Shown one piece after another: positions 24,208-33,474 of a stretch of 64,000 nt of DNA. Numbering within the stretch: the first letter of the stretch is position 1; each line of letters starts with the position of its first letter. The stretch is taken from the NCBI GenBank assembly GCA_016874795.1, contig VGTG01000008.1, positions 1 to 64,000 of the forward strand. Reading direction: 5' to 3'. Under the pieces are notes generated by a model. It worked only from the letters and a program-made list of their open reading frames with translations. It was not told the origin of the DNA and ran no database searches. Both the position numbers and the translations under genes were made by a program. The DNA comes from Deltaproteobacteria bacterium. GTDB taxonomy: Bacteria; Desulfobacterota; Binatia; UBA12015.

Positions 24208-25173
24208 ATGAGCGCGGACGTCGTCATCCGACGCATGACCGAGGCGGACGTGCCCGCCGCGGATCGGATCTTCCGCGCCGCGTTCGGAACGTTTCTCGGA
24301 CTTCGCGATCCCTCCGCGTTCGCGGGCGACACCGACTACGTCGGCACGCGGTTCCGCGGCGAGCCCGAGGCAGCGTTCGTCGCCGAGGTGGACGGCGAGG
24401 TCGTCGGCAGCAATCTCGCGATCCGCCGCGGCTCGGTCGCGTTCTTCGGCCCGCTTTCGGTCGACCCTACGCGCTGGGAGGGCGGCTTCGCGAAGCGTCT
24501 CGTCGCGGCGACGGTCGACGTCTTCGATCGCTGGGGAACGACGCACGCGGGGTTGTTCACGTTCTCGCAGAGCGCGAAGCACGTCGCGCTCTATCAGAAG
24601 TTCGGCTTCTGGCCCGACTCGCTGATGGCGGCGATGGCGTACCCGATGGCGAAGCTCGCTCCGATCGGCGCCTCGCGCGACGCAGGCTCGTTCGCGCTTC
24701 TCTCGGCGATGGAGAAGGGGGAGGCGGAGGACGCGCTCGCTGCGTGTCGCGCGCTCGCCGGCTCGATCCATCCGGGGCTCGACGCGACCCGGGAGATGGA
24801 GCTCGCGCTACGCTTCGGGCTCGGAGACGTCGTGCTGCTGCAGGACGGCGGCTCGCTCCGCGCGTTCGCGCTCTGCCACTGCGGGGCGGGCTCGGAGGCC
24901 GGAAGCGGCGCGTGCTTCGCGAAGTTCGCGCTCGTCCGGCCCGGCCCCGGCGACGCGGAGGCCTTCGATCGTCTTCTCGATGCGTGCGTCGCGATGGCCA
25001 CGGCTCGAGGTCTGGCGCATCTCGTCGTCGGCGTGAGCCTCGGCAGCCGCGCCGCGTACCGTCGTCTCCTGCAGCGCGGCTTCCGGACCGAGCTTCAGGG
25101 CGTCGCGATGCACCGCCCCGACGAGCCGGCGTACCACTCGCGCGATCTCTACGTCCTCGACGACTGGCGCTAG
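24208..25173 (+). CDS. GNAT-family acetyltransferase (two-domain)
   Basis: The 321-residue product begins VVIRRMTEADVPAADRIFRAAF, a standard GNAT opening, and has a central acetyl-CoA-binding-like segment ending in HVALYQKFGFWPDSLMAAM. A second, GNAT-like half follows (about 200-321), ending AYRRLLQRGFRTELQGVAMHR. Substrate unknown. ATG 11 bp after the fucosidase stop. Its TAG and the TAG of the convergent monooxygenase gene share a single CTAG (25170-25173). Confidence 0.85.
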   Translation: MSADVVIRRMTEADVPAADRIFRAAFGTFLGLRDPSAFAGDTDYVGTRFRGEPEAAFVAEVDGEVVGSNLAIRRGSVAFFGPLSVDPTRWEGGFAKRLVAATVDVFDRWGTTHAGLFTFSQSAKHVALYQKFGFWPDSLMAAMAYPMAKLAPIGASRDAGSFALLSAMEKGEAEDALAACRALAGSIHPGLDATREMELALRFGLGDVVLLQDGGSLRAFALCHCGAGSEAGSGACFAKFALVRPGPGDAEAFDRLLDACVAMATARGLAHLVVGVSLGSRAAYRRLLQRGFRTELQGVAMHRPDEPAYHSRDLYVLDDWR

Positions 25174-27002
25174 AAACCGACGCCGATGAAGCCTTCGTCC
25201 GGAGGCTGGGGGAAGCCTTCGGCGACGTAGAGCTGCCCGAGCAGGATGAACATCTCGTTCTCCGTGCTCTCGCCCGCCGTGATCGGGCAAGCGTCGCACC
25301 AGCCGTCGCTCGCGCCCGGCGAGGAATCGCAGTCGACGTCGGCCTCGCACGGCTCGGCGATCCGCCCCGCGACGCACGCGACGGGCTCGCAATCGGTCGG
25401 AAAGAATCCCGCCGTCGCGCTGTCCGGGATCCGGGAAGCGCGCGTCACGGTCTCGACGTTCGGCGAGCCGTCCTCGTTCACGCCGTTGTTGAACGTCCCG
25501 CAGTAGCGGAGCGTGCGATCGCCGGCGTCGGACGAGTCGAACGCGAGCGGCGGATCGAACGGCTGACGCGTCGGGTCCGCGTAGGTGAAGTTCTCGTAGA
25601 GGAGCGCGCCGTCGGGCGCTTCCACCCAGAAGCGCTTGCCGCGCTTGTGGTTGTGCGACGTGAGTGAGAAGAGCCGCGCGCCCTGCGGCAGGACGTGCGT
25701 CCCGCAAAACGTCTCCTCGGTGAACGGCGGATTGTTCGGCCGCAACACGGAGTCGATCGAGACGACCGCGACCACGGGGAAGCGCTGCTCCTGTGCGAAG
25801 TAGAGATTGATGCGTCCGTTCAGCTCGTGGTCCTTCGCCGTCAAGTTGAACGCGTGCGAGTTCCAGAAGGCGATGCCCGAGAGAGGCACCTGCCCGAAGA
25901 CGCCCGGCAGGAGCCGCTGGAAGGCCTGCGCTTCCTGCGCGCCGCCGATGCTTCGTGTCTGCGACGGAATGCCGATCACGGAAGGCGGCCCGAAGCCGAC
26001 GCAAGCGAACGAGTCGCGGACCTCGCTCCGGCAAATGCCGCTCCCACACGCGTCGAGATCGAGAGGATCGCACGGCTCCCCGCCGCGCTCGCCGGAAGCA
26101 CAGGTCCATGCCCCGAACGCCGGGTGATCGATCTCCTCGATCGGCACACCGGAGTGGCTCAGCACGAGGTGATGGCTCACCGGATCCTGACGAAGCTCCT
26201 GCGCCGAGATGCGGAAGAACTCGCCCGTCGGATCGAGGAAGCGCTCGGGCACCTTGCCGTGCAGGTCGTAGTAGGTCGCGAAGCAGACCTCGCGCTCGCG
26301 ACCGGCCGCGAGCGAAAGGGGCGGCAGGACGAACTGCACCCCCTCGTCCGGTGCGGGCGGCTCGAGCGGGTCGATGGTGATCGGTTCCGGCGGCGGCAGA
26401 CACGCATCGAGCAGGCTCTCCGTGCCGGGAACGGTGCCCGTCTGCGGCGCCCCCGCGGTGATCCAGAGTCGCACGGCTTCGAGCTCGCTCTCGCGGAGAG
26501 CCGGAAGGCCGCTCGGCATCGGAGCGCCATTGATCGCGACCGTCCCCGGCAGCGTCTTCGCCGCGAGCTTCAGATAGAGGTAGCTTCGCTCGCGATCGCC
26601 GGGGACCACGCGCGCGAGGCTCGAGCCGACCGACGGGATCTCGACGAGGTTCGACCAGGCGACGTCGGGGCGAAGGTCGAGGCCGCCGCTCGCCGCGGAG
26701 CCGTGGCAGACCTCCTGCGTGCAGCCGTGTCGCTCGAAGACGACGGTCTGGATCGCCTCGAAGGTGCTGGCGAACTCCGCGCAGCTCCCCGGCGTCGGCG
26801 AAGGAGGGGACACGGGTGCTGCGACGTCGGTTGAATCGCCCGAGCCGCCGCAGCCGATGGCGCAGCCGAGAGCGACCGCGCGCACGAGCGCGAGCGCGGC
26901 GCGCGGAACGAAGAAGCGACCGTCGGCACGGGGGTGGGGTGCGACGGATCGACGGCGGGTTCTCGTGGTCTCTCTCACGTCTGGCGAATGGGTCGGACCC
27001 AC
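25170..27002 (-). CDS. Haem-motif / copper type II monooxygenase-like lipoprotein
   Basis: This 610-residue exported protein (lipoprotein-like signal ending AIGCGGSG) combines two modules. Residues about 85-180 carry CTQEVCH, a CX4CH cytochrome-c-type haem motif, in a context like the cytochrome domains of myxobacterial-type proteins. The rest resembles copper type II ascorbate-dependent monooxygenases (PHM/DBM): SHHLVLSHSG and SHAFNL (CuH-site histidines), SHNHKRG (H-x-H) and ENEMFILL (Met ligand) give all six expected copper ligands. Substrate unknown. GTG start at 27002; other starts are possible. The haem site would depend on the Ccm genes at the window ends. Confidence 0.8.
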   Translation of the reverse strand: MGPTHSPDVRETTRTRRRSVAPHPRADGRFFVPRAALALVRAVALGCAIGCGGSGDSTDVAAPVSPPSPTPGSCAEFASTFEAIQTVVFERHGCTQEVCHGSAASGGLDLRPDVAWSNLVEIPSVGSSLARVVPGDRERSYLYLKLAAKTLPGTVAINGAPMPSGLPALRESELEAVRLWITAGAPQTGTVPGTESLLDACLPPPEPITIDPLEPPAPDEGVQFVLPPLSLAAGREREVCFATYYDLHGKVPERFLDPTGEFFRISAQELRQDPVSHHLVLSHSGVPIEEIDHPAFGAWTCASGERGGEPCDPLDLDACGSGICRSEVRDSFACVGFGPPSVIGIPSQTRSIGGAQEAQAFQRLLPGVFGQVPLSGIAFWNSHAFNLTAKDHELNGRINLYFAQEQRFPVVAVVSIDSVLRPNNPPFTEETFCGTHVLPQGARLFSLTSHNHKRGKRFWVEAPDGALLYENFTYADPTRQPFDPPLAFDSSDAGDRTLRYCGTFNNGVNEDGSPNVETVTRASRIPDSATAGFFPTDCEPVACVAGRIAEPCEADVDCDSSPGASDGWCDACPITAGESTENEMFILLGQLYVAEGFPQPPDEGFIGVGF

Positions 27003-27210
27003 CTATAGGCGGGACCGAGAGCGTCGTACAAGCGCCCATCCGCATCCACTCGACGGAAGAGCGCGGCGCCACCTCGATTTCGCGCTTGTCGCGACGCGGT
27101 GCGGCGAGCCGGCCGGTCGCAAAGCACGTGCCTCGTTGCAAGCGCGGGGCCGCTTTCGAGCCTTTCCCGGCGCGGCGAAGGAGGCTAGAGAGGCGGCCAG
27201 GAGGGCTTCC

Positions 27211-28332
27211 GTGCGCACGTCTCTTTGCGATCAGCTCGGTATCGAGCTTCCCATCTTCGCTTTCACGCATTGCCGCGACGTCGTCGTCGCGGTCTCGAAG
27301 GCGGGCGGAATCGGCGTCCTCGGCGCCGTCGGCTTCACTCCGGAGCAGCTCGAGATCGAGCTCAATTGGATCGACGAGCAGATCGGCGGCAAGCCCTACG
27401 GCGTCGACATCGTGATCCCGGGAAAATACGAGGGGATGGGCGAGCTCGATCCGACGAAGCTCGAGGAGCAGCTTCGCGCGCTGATCCCCGAGCAGCATCG
27501 GCAGTTCGCGAAGAGGCTCCTCGCGGATCACGGTGTCCCCGAGCTGCCGCCCGAGGACAAGCACCACGAGCTCCTCGGCTGGACGGCGGCGACCGCGACG
27601 CCGCAGGTCGAGATCGCCCTGAAGCATCCCGGCGTCAAGCTGATCGCGAACGCGCTCGGCACGCCTCCCGACGAGGTGATTGCGCGTGTCCACGAGGCGG
27701 GACGTCTCGTCGCGGCGCTCTGCGGCAGCCCGCGCCAGGCCCTCAAGCACAAGGCCGCGGGGATCGACATCGTCATCGCACAGGGGACCGAGGGCGGCGG
27801 GCACACGGGCGAGATCGGAAGCCTCGTGCTCTGGCCGCAAGTCGCCGCGGCGGTCGCGCCCCTTCCGGTCCTCGCGGCCGGCGGGATCGGCCACGGCGCA
27901 CAGATCGCGGCGGCTCTCGCCGTCGGCGCGCAGGGCGTCTGGACCGGCTCGCTCTGGCTCGCCGTCGAGGAAGCGGATGCGCCGCCCGCGCAGCGTCAAT
28001 CCTACTTCGACGCGACGAGCAGGGACACGGTGCGCTCCCGCTCGTACACGGGAAAGCCGTGCCGCATGCTGCGGAACGAGTGGACGGACGCCTGGGAAGC
28101 GGCGGGCAACCCGTCCCCGCTCGGCATGCCGCTGCAGGGCATGGTCACGATGGACGCCGTGTCGCGAACGCATCGCTACGCCGACAAGGCGCAGAAGGTC
28201 GCGTTCAATCCGGTCGGGCAGGTCGTCGGCATGATCGAGCGGGTCGAGTCCGTGCGCTCGGTGATGCAGCGGCTCACCGAGGAGTACCTCGCCGCGGTCG
28301 ACCGGCTCGAGAGCCTGCAGCCTTCGCAGTGA
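27211..28332 (+). CDS. Nitronate monooxygenase family flavoprotein
   Basis: The 373-residue TIM-barrel FMN enzyme shows the family signature AQGTEGGGHTGEIGSLVL (phosphate-binding glycines plus the catalytic histidine) and the GVLGAVGFTPEQL start. Members oxidise alkyl nitronates, but many homologues in degradative bacteria have other 2-nitropropane-dioxygenase-like roles. GTG start at 27211 preceded by AGGAGGG; a long open frame continues upstream but has no family similarity. A 208-bp divergent gap separates it from the copper monooxygenase-like gene. Confidence 0.9.
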   Translation: MRTSLCDQLGIELPIFAFTHCRDVVVAVSKAGGIGVLGAVGFTPEQLEIELNWIDEQIGGKPYGVDIVIPGKYEGMGELDPTKLEEQLRALIPEQHRQFAKRLLADHGVPELPPEDKHHELLGWTAATATPQVEIALKHPGVKLIANALGTPPDEVIARVHEAGRLVAALCGSPRQALKHKAAGIDIVIAQGTEGGGHTGEIGSLVLWPQVAAAVAPLPVLAAGGIGHGAQIAAALAVGAQGVWTGSLWLAVEEADAPPAQRQSYFDATSRDTVRSRSYTGKPCRMLRNEWTDAWEAAGNPSPLGMPLQGMVTMDAVSRTHRYADKAQKVAFNPVGQVVGMIERVESVRSVMQRLTEEYLAAVDRLESLQPSQ

Positions 28333-28364
28333 GACCTTGGCCGCGATAGAGAGCGAGCCCGCGC

Positions 28365-30365
28365 ATGTCCAGGAACGCCCGCCGCCGAACGAGAAAGCAC
28401 CGCAAGGCGATCCTCTCGGCCTGCGCGGCGCTCGCGGCGTGCGCAGGCGTCTCGGCGTGCTCGGGCGGAGGCGACGAGCCACCGTCCTTCACGCGCACCG
28501 AGGAGCGCGAGCCGTGCGACTCCTACGATTCGCAGCGCCAGCCCTTCTTCGGGGACCTACACGTCCACACGATGTACTCGGCGGACGCGCGCATCTTCGG
28601 GACGCAGAACGGCCCGCGCGACGCGTACCGCTTCGCGCGCGGCGAGGAGATCGCGATCTCCGACGAGCAGGAGCAGCCGACCCGCCGGGTCCGGATCGAC
28701 CGGCCGCTCGACTTCGCCGCGGTCACGGACCACTCCGAGTTCCTCGGCGAGGTCGGCATCTGCAGTGATCCCGACTCGCCCGCGTACGACGACGAGATCT
28801 GCCTGCTGCTCCGCGGCGTCGAGGAGCCGGGCGACCGCTTCCTGATCACGGTCAACTGGCTCTTCCCCGCCGGCATCTCGAGTCCGCCTTCTTCGTTGCC
28901 GTTCTGCGAGGAGCTCGGCCTCGACTGCGACGCTTCGGCCGTGTCGGTGTGGGCGCTGACGCGCGACGCCGCCGAGGAAGCCTACGATCGGTCGAGCGCT
29001 TGCCGGTTCACGAGCTTCATCGGCTACGAGCACACCGCGAGCCCGCTCGGGCAGCACTGGCATCGCAACGTCATCTTCCGGAACGAGCGCGTGCCGGTCG
29101 TGCCGTCGAGCGTGCTCGAGACGGAGCGGCGCGGGCATCCGCAGGGGCTCTGGGAAGCGGTCGAGGACGACTGCCTGAACGCGGGCACCGGCTGCGACGC
29201 CGTCATCATCCCACACAACTCGAACCTCTCGGGCGGCGGCCAGTACGTCGATCCGCGCGACGCCGCCGACGCACGACGCCGTCGCGAGCGCGAGCCGCTC
29301 GTCGAGATCTATCAGCACAAGGGCGGCTCCGAGTGCCGCTTCGATCGCCTCGCCGGGCGTGGCGTTTCGACCGAGGACGAGCTCTGCACGTTCGAGCAGC
29401 TCGAGCGCGCCGACGAGACGCCGAAGCCTCCCGGAACCCTGCCGCCGACCGTCGACGAGTATCCCGCGCGCAATCTCGTGCGGAACGTTCTGAAGGACGG
29501 CCTCGCCTTCGAACAGGCCCTCGGCGAGAACCCGTTCCAGATGGGCTTCATCGGCAGCACGGACACGCACGACGCGACCGCGGGCGCCGTCGCGGAGAAG
29601 CTCTGGCCCGGCGCGCAGGGAAACGGCGACGCGACGGCGGATCGGCGCGTCGGCCGAAACCTGCGCGAGAATCCCGGCGGGCTCGCCGTCGTATGGGCGG
29701 AGGAGAACTCGCGCGACGCGATCTTCGAGGCGCTCCGCCGGAGAGAGACCTACGCGACGAGCGGCACGCGGCCGGTCGTGCGCTTCTTCGGCGGCGAGCT
29801 CGATCGCGTCGCGTGCGGGCGCGGCGATCTCGTCGAAGCGGCGTATCGCGACGGCGTGCCGATGGGCGGCGTCCTCGAGGCGGCGAGCGAGAGCCCGCGC
29901 TTCGCCGTGCTCGCGTTCAAGGATCCGGGGACGGCGGAGTCGCCGGGAGCCGATCTGGACCGGATCCAGATCGTCAAGGGATGGGTCGACCCGTCGGGAA
30001 CGACGCACGAGGCGGTGTTCGACGTCGCCTCCGCTTCGTCGCCCGGCGCCCCGGTCGATCCTGCTTCGTGCACACCGAGCGCGGGGGCGAGCGAGCTCTG
30101 CGCCGTCTGGGAGGATCCGACGTTCGATCCGGACGAGCGCGCGTTCTACTACGCGCGCGTGCTCGAGCGCTCGTCGTGTCGCTGGAGCACGCTTCTCTGC
30201 CGCGAGGCGGGCGTCGATCCGTTCTCGAGCGAGTGCGCCTCGCAGGCCGCGGCCGCGGGTGAGCTCTACGACGTCTGCTGCACGGAGACGAGCGCCGAGC
30301 CCTTCTACGATCCGGCGATCCAGGAGCGCGCCTGGACGTCGCCGATCTGGTATCGGCCCGGCTGA
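28365..30365 (+). CDS. DUF3604 (PHP-superfamily) lipoprotein
   Basis: The 666-residue protein has a basic lipoprotein signal (several candidate cysteines, last VSACSG) and the DUF3604 metal-binding pattern: FGDLHVHTMYSADA, FAAVTDHSEFLGE, VIIPHNSN and GFIGSTDTHDATAG. The family is related to PHP metal-dependent phosphoesterases but its activity is not known. The C-terminus is cysteine-rich (SSCRWSTLLCREAG, YDVCCTE), suggesting disulfides in the periplasm. ATG start 32 bp after the nitronate monooxygenase stop; likely the same transcript. Confidence 0.92.
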   Translation: MSRNARRRTRKHRKAILSACAALAACAGVSACSGGGDEPPSFTRTEEREPCDSYDSQRQPFFGDLHVHTMYSADARIFGTQNGPRDAYRFARGEEIAISDEQEQPTRRVRIDRPLDFAAVTDHSEFLGEVGICSDPDSPAYDDEICLLLRGVEEPGDRFLITVNWLFPAGISSPPSSLPFCEELGLDCDASAVSVWALTRDAAEEAYDRSSACRFTSFIGYEHTASPLGQHWHRNVIFRNERVPVVPSSVLETERRGHPQGLWEAVEDDCLNAGTGCDAVIIPHNSNLSGGGQYVDPRDAADARRRREREPLVEIYQHKGGSECRFDRLAGRGVSTEDELCTFEQLERADETPKPPGTLPPTVDEYPARNLVRNVLKDGLAFEQALGENPFQMGFIGSTDTHDATAGAVAEKLWPGAQGNGDATADRRVGRNLRENPGGLAVVWAEENSRDAIFEALRRRETYATSGTRPVVRFFGGELDRVACGRGDLVEAAYRDGVPMGGVLEAASESPRFAVLAFKDPGTAESPGADLDRIQIVKGWVDPSGTTHEAVFDVASASSPGAPVDPASCTPSAGASELCAVWEDPTFDPDERAFYYARVLERSSCRWSTLLCREAGVDPFSSECASQAAAAGELYDVCCTETSAEPFYDPAIQERAWTSPIWYRPG

Positions 30366-30426
30366 ACGAGCAAAGCGTCGAGAGACGTCGACCGCGCGCA
30401 CGTGCGGGCGCGAGGAGGAGTCGGCG

Positions 30427-30726
30427 ATGCTCTTCATGCGCCAGGGACGGCCGAAGGCCGGCGTATCGGTGGAGGACCAGGAGCGTGCGGTGCGGCTCTT
30501 CCAGAGCTGGAAGCCGCCCGCGGATCTGAAGATCCAGGCCCACGATGCGTCTGCGAACGGCGGCGACTACGTGATCGTCGAGACCGATTCGGTGCCGGCG
30601 TTGATCGAGGCGATCCAGGTGTGGGCGCCGATGCTCGCGTACGAGGTGACGCCGATCGTCCCGGTCGAGGCAGGCGTGACCGGCCTCGTGCGCGCGTGCG
30701 AGACACGCGCGCAGCTCCTGGCCTAG
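30427..30726 (+). CDS. DUF3303 family protein
   Basis: The 99-residue protein starts MLFMRQGRPKAGVS and contains DYVIVETDSVPALIEAIQVWAP, matching the small DUF3303 (dimeric alpha/beta barrel-like) proteins, which are of unknown function. ATG is preceded by GGAGGAG. Its TAG stop (30724-30726) is the CTAG that borders repeat copy 3. It follows the DUF3604 gene by 61 bp on the same strand. Confidence 0.8.
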   Translation: MLFMRQGRPKAGVSVEDQERAVRLFQSWKPPADLKIQAHDASANGGDYVIVETDSVPALIEAIQVWAPMLAYEVTPIVPVEAGVTGLVRACETRAQLLA

Positions 30727-30904
30727 CCTGCATTTCTCACCAGATCCCTACTGCGGCGGCCGATAGCACCGAATCTTCGCGAGCTTCTCCCTCCGGGCTC
30801 CTCGACGTACTGTTCAAGTACGCCTGCGTCGCCCTCCGGTCCGAGGCTCGCGAATCTTCGGCACTCTCGACCGCCTCGCGACGTGATCTGGTGAGAAATG
30901 CAGG
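30727..30904 (+). mobile_element. 178-bp palindromic MITE-like element, copy 3 (complete)
   Basis: Identical by eye to copy 2 (opposite orientation) and to the 120 bp of copy 1. Terminal inverted repeats are at 30727-30746 and 30885-30904; CTAG lies at 30723-30726 and 30905-30908. The left CTAG is the stop region of the DUF3303 gene. The right end abuts the degraded ion-channel gene, whose last frame reads into the element and stops at 30814. Confidence 0.85.
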
Positions 30905-31615
30905 CTAGCGCGTCTCCCGAATCGAAGCGGTCCGCTCTTCGGGCGCGGCGCGCCGCCGGATTCGGCGTCGCCGCCGCCCGCAGCGATCTGCCGAGACAAG
31001 CGATCGATGCTCTCGGAGAGCACCTCCACCTCGCGACGGAGGCCGCGGAGCTCCACGCGAAGCTCCTGGTCGAGCCGCTTGATCACCGCGTGCGTCTCCT
31101 CGTCGGACTCGTCGATCTTCTGCCGCGACAGCCACGCTGCGATCTGTGCGGTGAGGAGGCGCGGTCACGAAGAGGACCGCGAAGGCCTCCGGAGAAAGGA
31201 TGCGCCGCAGGCCCGTGCCGGCGCGCTGCGCGAGCACGAGGAGCCGCACCAAACGAACGACCGCCATGATGCGCGCCATCCGCCCGAGGTTCGTGAGGCG
31301 CACGAGGCGCAGCTCGCTCAGCAGCGCGGGCATGGCCGGGAACGTGAGCGCGAGGATCGCGAGGTCGAGCCAGGCGGAGGATTTTCGTAGCCAGCCGCGT
31401 CCGAAGGCGACCGCCTTCGTCGCCGCGTCCACGGCGAAGATCGACCAGATCGCCCAGTCCGCGATGCCTTCCCCCGGAACCCAGCTCGGGCTCTCGATGC
31501 TCAGGTTCGTCAGCACCACCGGGATCAGAGCGAGCGCCGACACGGTGGCTGCGACATCGGTTGCGGGCTCGAACGCCAGCGCAGCTTCTCTCCGGCTCTT
31601 CCAGGGCCGACGCAT
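30905..31615 (-). pseudogene. Ion channel gene with pore region lost and frame broken
   Basis: The first frame (ATG at 31615, about 150 codons) encodes a voltage-sensor-like four-helix region: [45 protein letters not shown] and the basic S4-like MARIMAVVRLVRLLVLAQR, then SPEAFAVLFVTA. Around 31150-31168 the frame breaks. Another frame then gives LLTAQIAAWLSRQKIDESDE and a long coiled coil (VIKRLDQELRVELRGLRREV), which is the post-pore helix and C-terminal tail expected of a two-domain cation channel. The pore helix and a TVGYG-type filter are absent, so a block of perhaps 80-100 codons has been deleted, leaving a frameshift. Non-functional unless an assembly error. Confidence 0.75.
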
Positions 31616-31711
31616 GATCCTGCATACGGCCGTCCGCCGAGGCTTTCCACCCGTTCGGAGCGCAAAGACGTGCTCGACTTGGATGTGCCCCCATGCGTAA
31701 TTGGGCGGAAA

Positions 31712-33469
31712 ATGGGAGACAGGGGGGCACCGTCCGAATACGCGCGAGAGGTGCGTCGACGCGTCGCGAAGCGCCTACCCGCTGCGATTCTCTTCTTGCT
31801 CGCGAGCGCCGCGATCTCGACGGCCTTCGAGATCGTTCGCTTCCCCGCGCGCGCCGGGTGGATGTTCTCGTTGGACGCGATCCTGATCGTGATCGCGGCG
31901 GCGACGCTCGGATTCGCGCGATTGAATCCCGGGCGTGCGGTCGGCGCCGCGGTTCTGGCGATGAACGCCGTCGGAATCCTGTTGAACCTCTATCACGCGC
32001 TCGTCAGCGCCCAGGTCGGCCCCTGTATCTGGACGCTCACCGCGCTGCAGGCCTCCGCGGTCGTGTTCCTGCCGTGGGGCTGGCGCGCTCAGGCGCTCGG
32101 CTCGATCGGGACGGTCGTCGGCTATCCCTTGATGCTGCAGACGACCGACCAGGTGCTCTCGTGGGCCGCAGGCGGTGCGTACCTCGCGATGGTCGTCGGG
32201 ATGAGCATCGCCGGAGCCGCGCTGATCGGCCGCTATCTCAAGATCGACCTGTCGCTGTCTCGGGCGCTTTCGGAGCGCGAGGCGCGTCTCGAGGAGCTGC
32301 TCGCGCGCGAGCAGACGGCGCGGCGCAAGGCGGAGGCGGCGAGCCGGGCGAAGGACGAGTTCCTCGCGACGATCTCGCACGAGCTGCGCACGCCGCTCAC
32401 GCCCATCCTCGGTTGGACGCGCCAGCTACGCGACGGCCTGCTGAGCCCGGGCGAGGTCGATTAGGTCGTGCGCACGATCGAGAGGAGCGGCAGCTCGCTC
32501 GCGCAGCTCATCGAGGATCTGCTCGACGTCTCCCGCATCACGCAGGGAAAGCTTCGGCTCAGCCTCCGCACGGTCGACGTCTCCGCCGTCGTCGCGGCGG
32601 CGATCGAGCCGATGCGTCCCGCGGCGCTCGCGAAGGAGATCCGCCTGCACCTGCTCCTCGCGAAGGAGCCGCCGATCGTCTCCGCCGATCCGGATCGCTT
32701 GCAGCAGATCGTCTGGAACCTCGTGTCGAACGCGATCAAGTTCACGCCGCGAGGCGGAAACGTGCGCGTCGCGGTACGGCGCGCCGGGCTGCACGCGGAG
32801 ATCGTCGTCGCCGACACGGGACACGGGATCGCGCCCGACGTTCTGCCGCACGTGTTCGAGCGCTTCTGGCAGGCCGACGGCTCGAGCACGCGCGCGCACG
32901 GCGGGCTCGGCCTCGGGCTCGCGATCGTCCGTCATCTCGTCGAGCTGCACGGAGGCAACGTGCGCGTCGAGAGCCCGGGCGAGGGGCAGGGCGCGACGTT
33001 CCACGTCCAGCTTCCGATCAGCGCCGAGGCGACGCGGACGGCATCCGAATCGGCTCCGCGACGCCAGGGCGTGTCACTCGACGGTCTGAGCGTCCTCATC
33101 GTCGACGACGAGGACGACGGCCGGGAGATGGTGCGCACGCTGTTCGAGCGCCGCGGGGTCGAGGTGCGGACCGCTTCCTCGACGCGTCAAGCACTCGAGG
33201 TCTTCGATCTCTGGGCGCCGCGCGTGCTGATCTCGGACATCGCGATTCCGCATCAGGACGGCCTCGAGCTGATCCGCGAGGTCCGTGCGCGTGAAGCGGA
33301 CCTCGGCGGACACCTGCCGGCGCTCGCGTTCATGGCGCGGACGCGCACCGAGGACCGCGCGCAGGCGCTCGCCGCGGGCTTCGACGGCTACCTCGCGAAG
33401 CCCTCGGACCCGGACGAGCTGCTCTCGTTCGTGGCGCAGCTCGCCTCGAACTCTTCGCACGCTTACTAA
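31712..33469 (+). pseudogene. Hybrid histidine kinase interrupted by an in-frame TAG
   Basis: Read as one frame the gene encodes about 585 residues: six hydrophobic segments (about 18-180), a coiled linker, a HisKA domain with [13 protein letters not shown] (phospho-acceptor H223), a HATPase domain (NLVSNAIKFTP, DTGHGIAP, GLGLGLAIVRHLVELHGG) and a receiver domain (LIVDDED, phospho-acceptor D509, LAKP). A TAG at 32462-32464 (codon 251) splits HisKA; CAG to TAG would explain it. A GTG at 32468 could restart a kinase-receiver fragment of 333 residues that lacks the phospho-acceptor His. The 5' start is uncertain: ATG 31712 lies in a GGGAGACAGGGGGGCACC stretch, GTG 31751 is an alternative. Confidence 0.8.
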
Positions 33470-33474
33470 TTCAA

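Noticed and set aside
24808-28482. Long minus-strand frame spanning the monooxygenase and nitronate monooxygenase genes
   Set aside because: It crosses two real genes out of frame and has low-complexity Arg/Ala content.
30814-31086. Separate 90-residue coiled-coil protein
   Set aside because: It continues naturally from the post-pore channel helix upstream in the same frame and lacks its own ribosome site; it is the tail of the broken channel gene.
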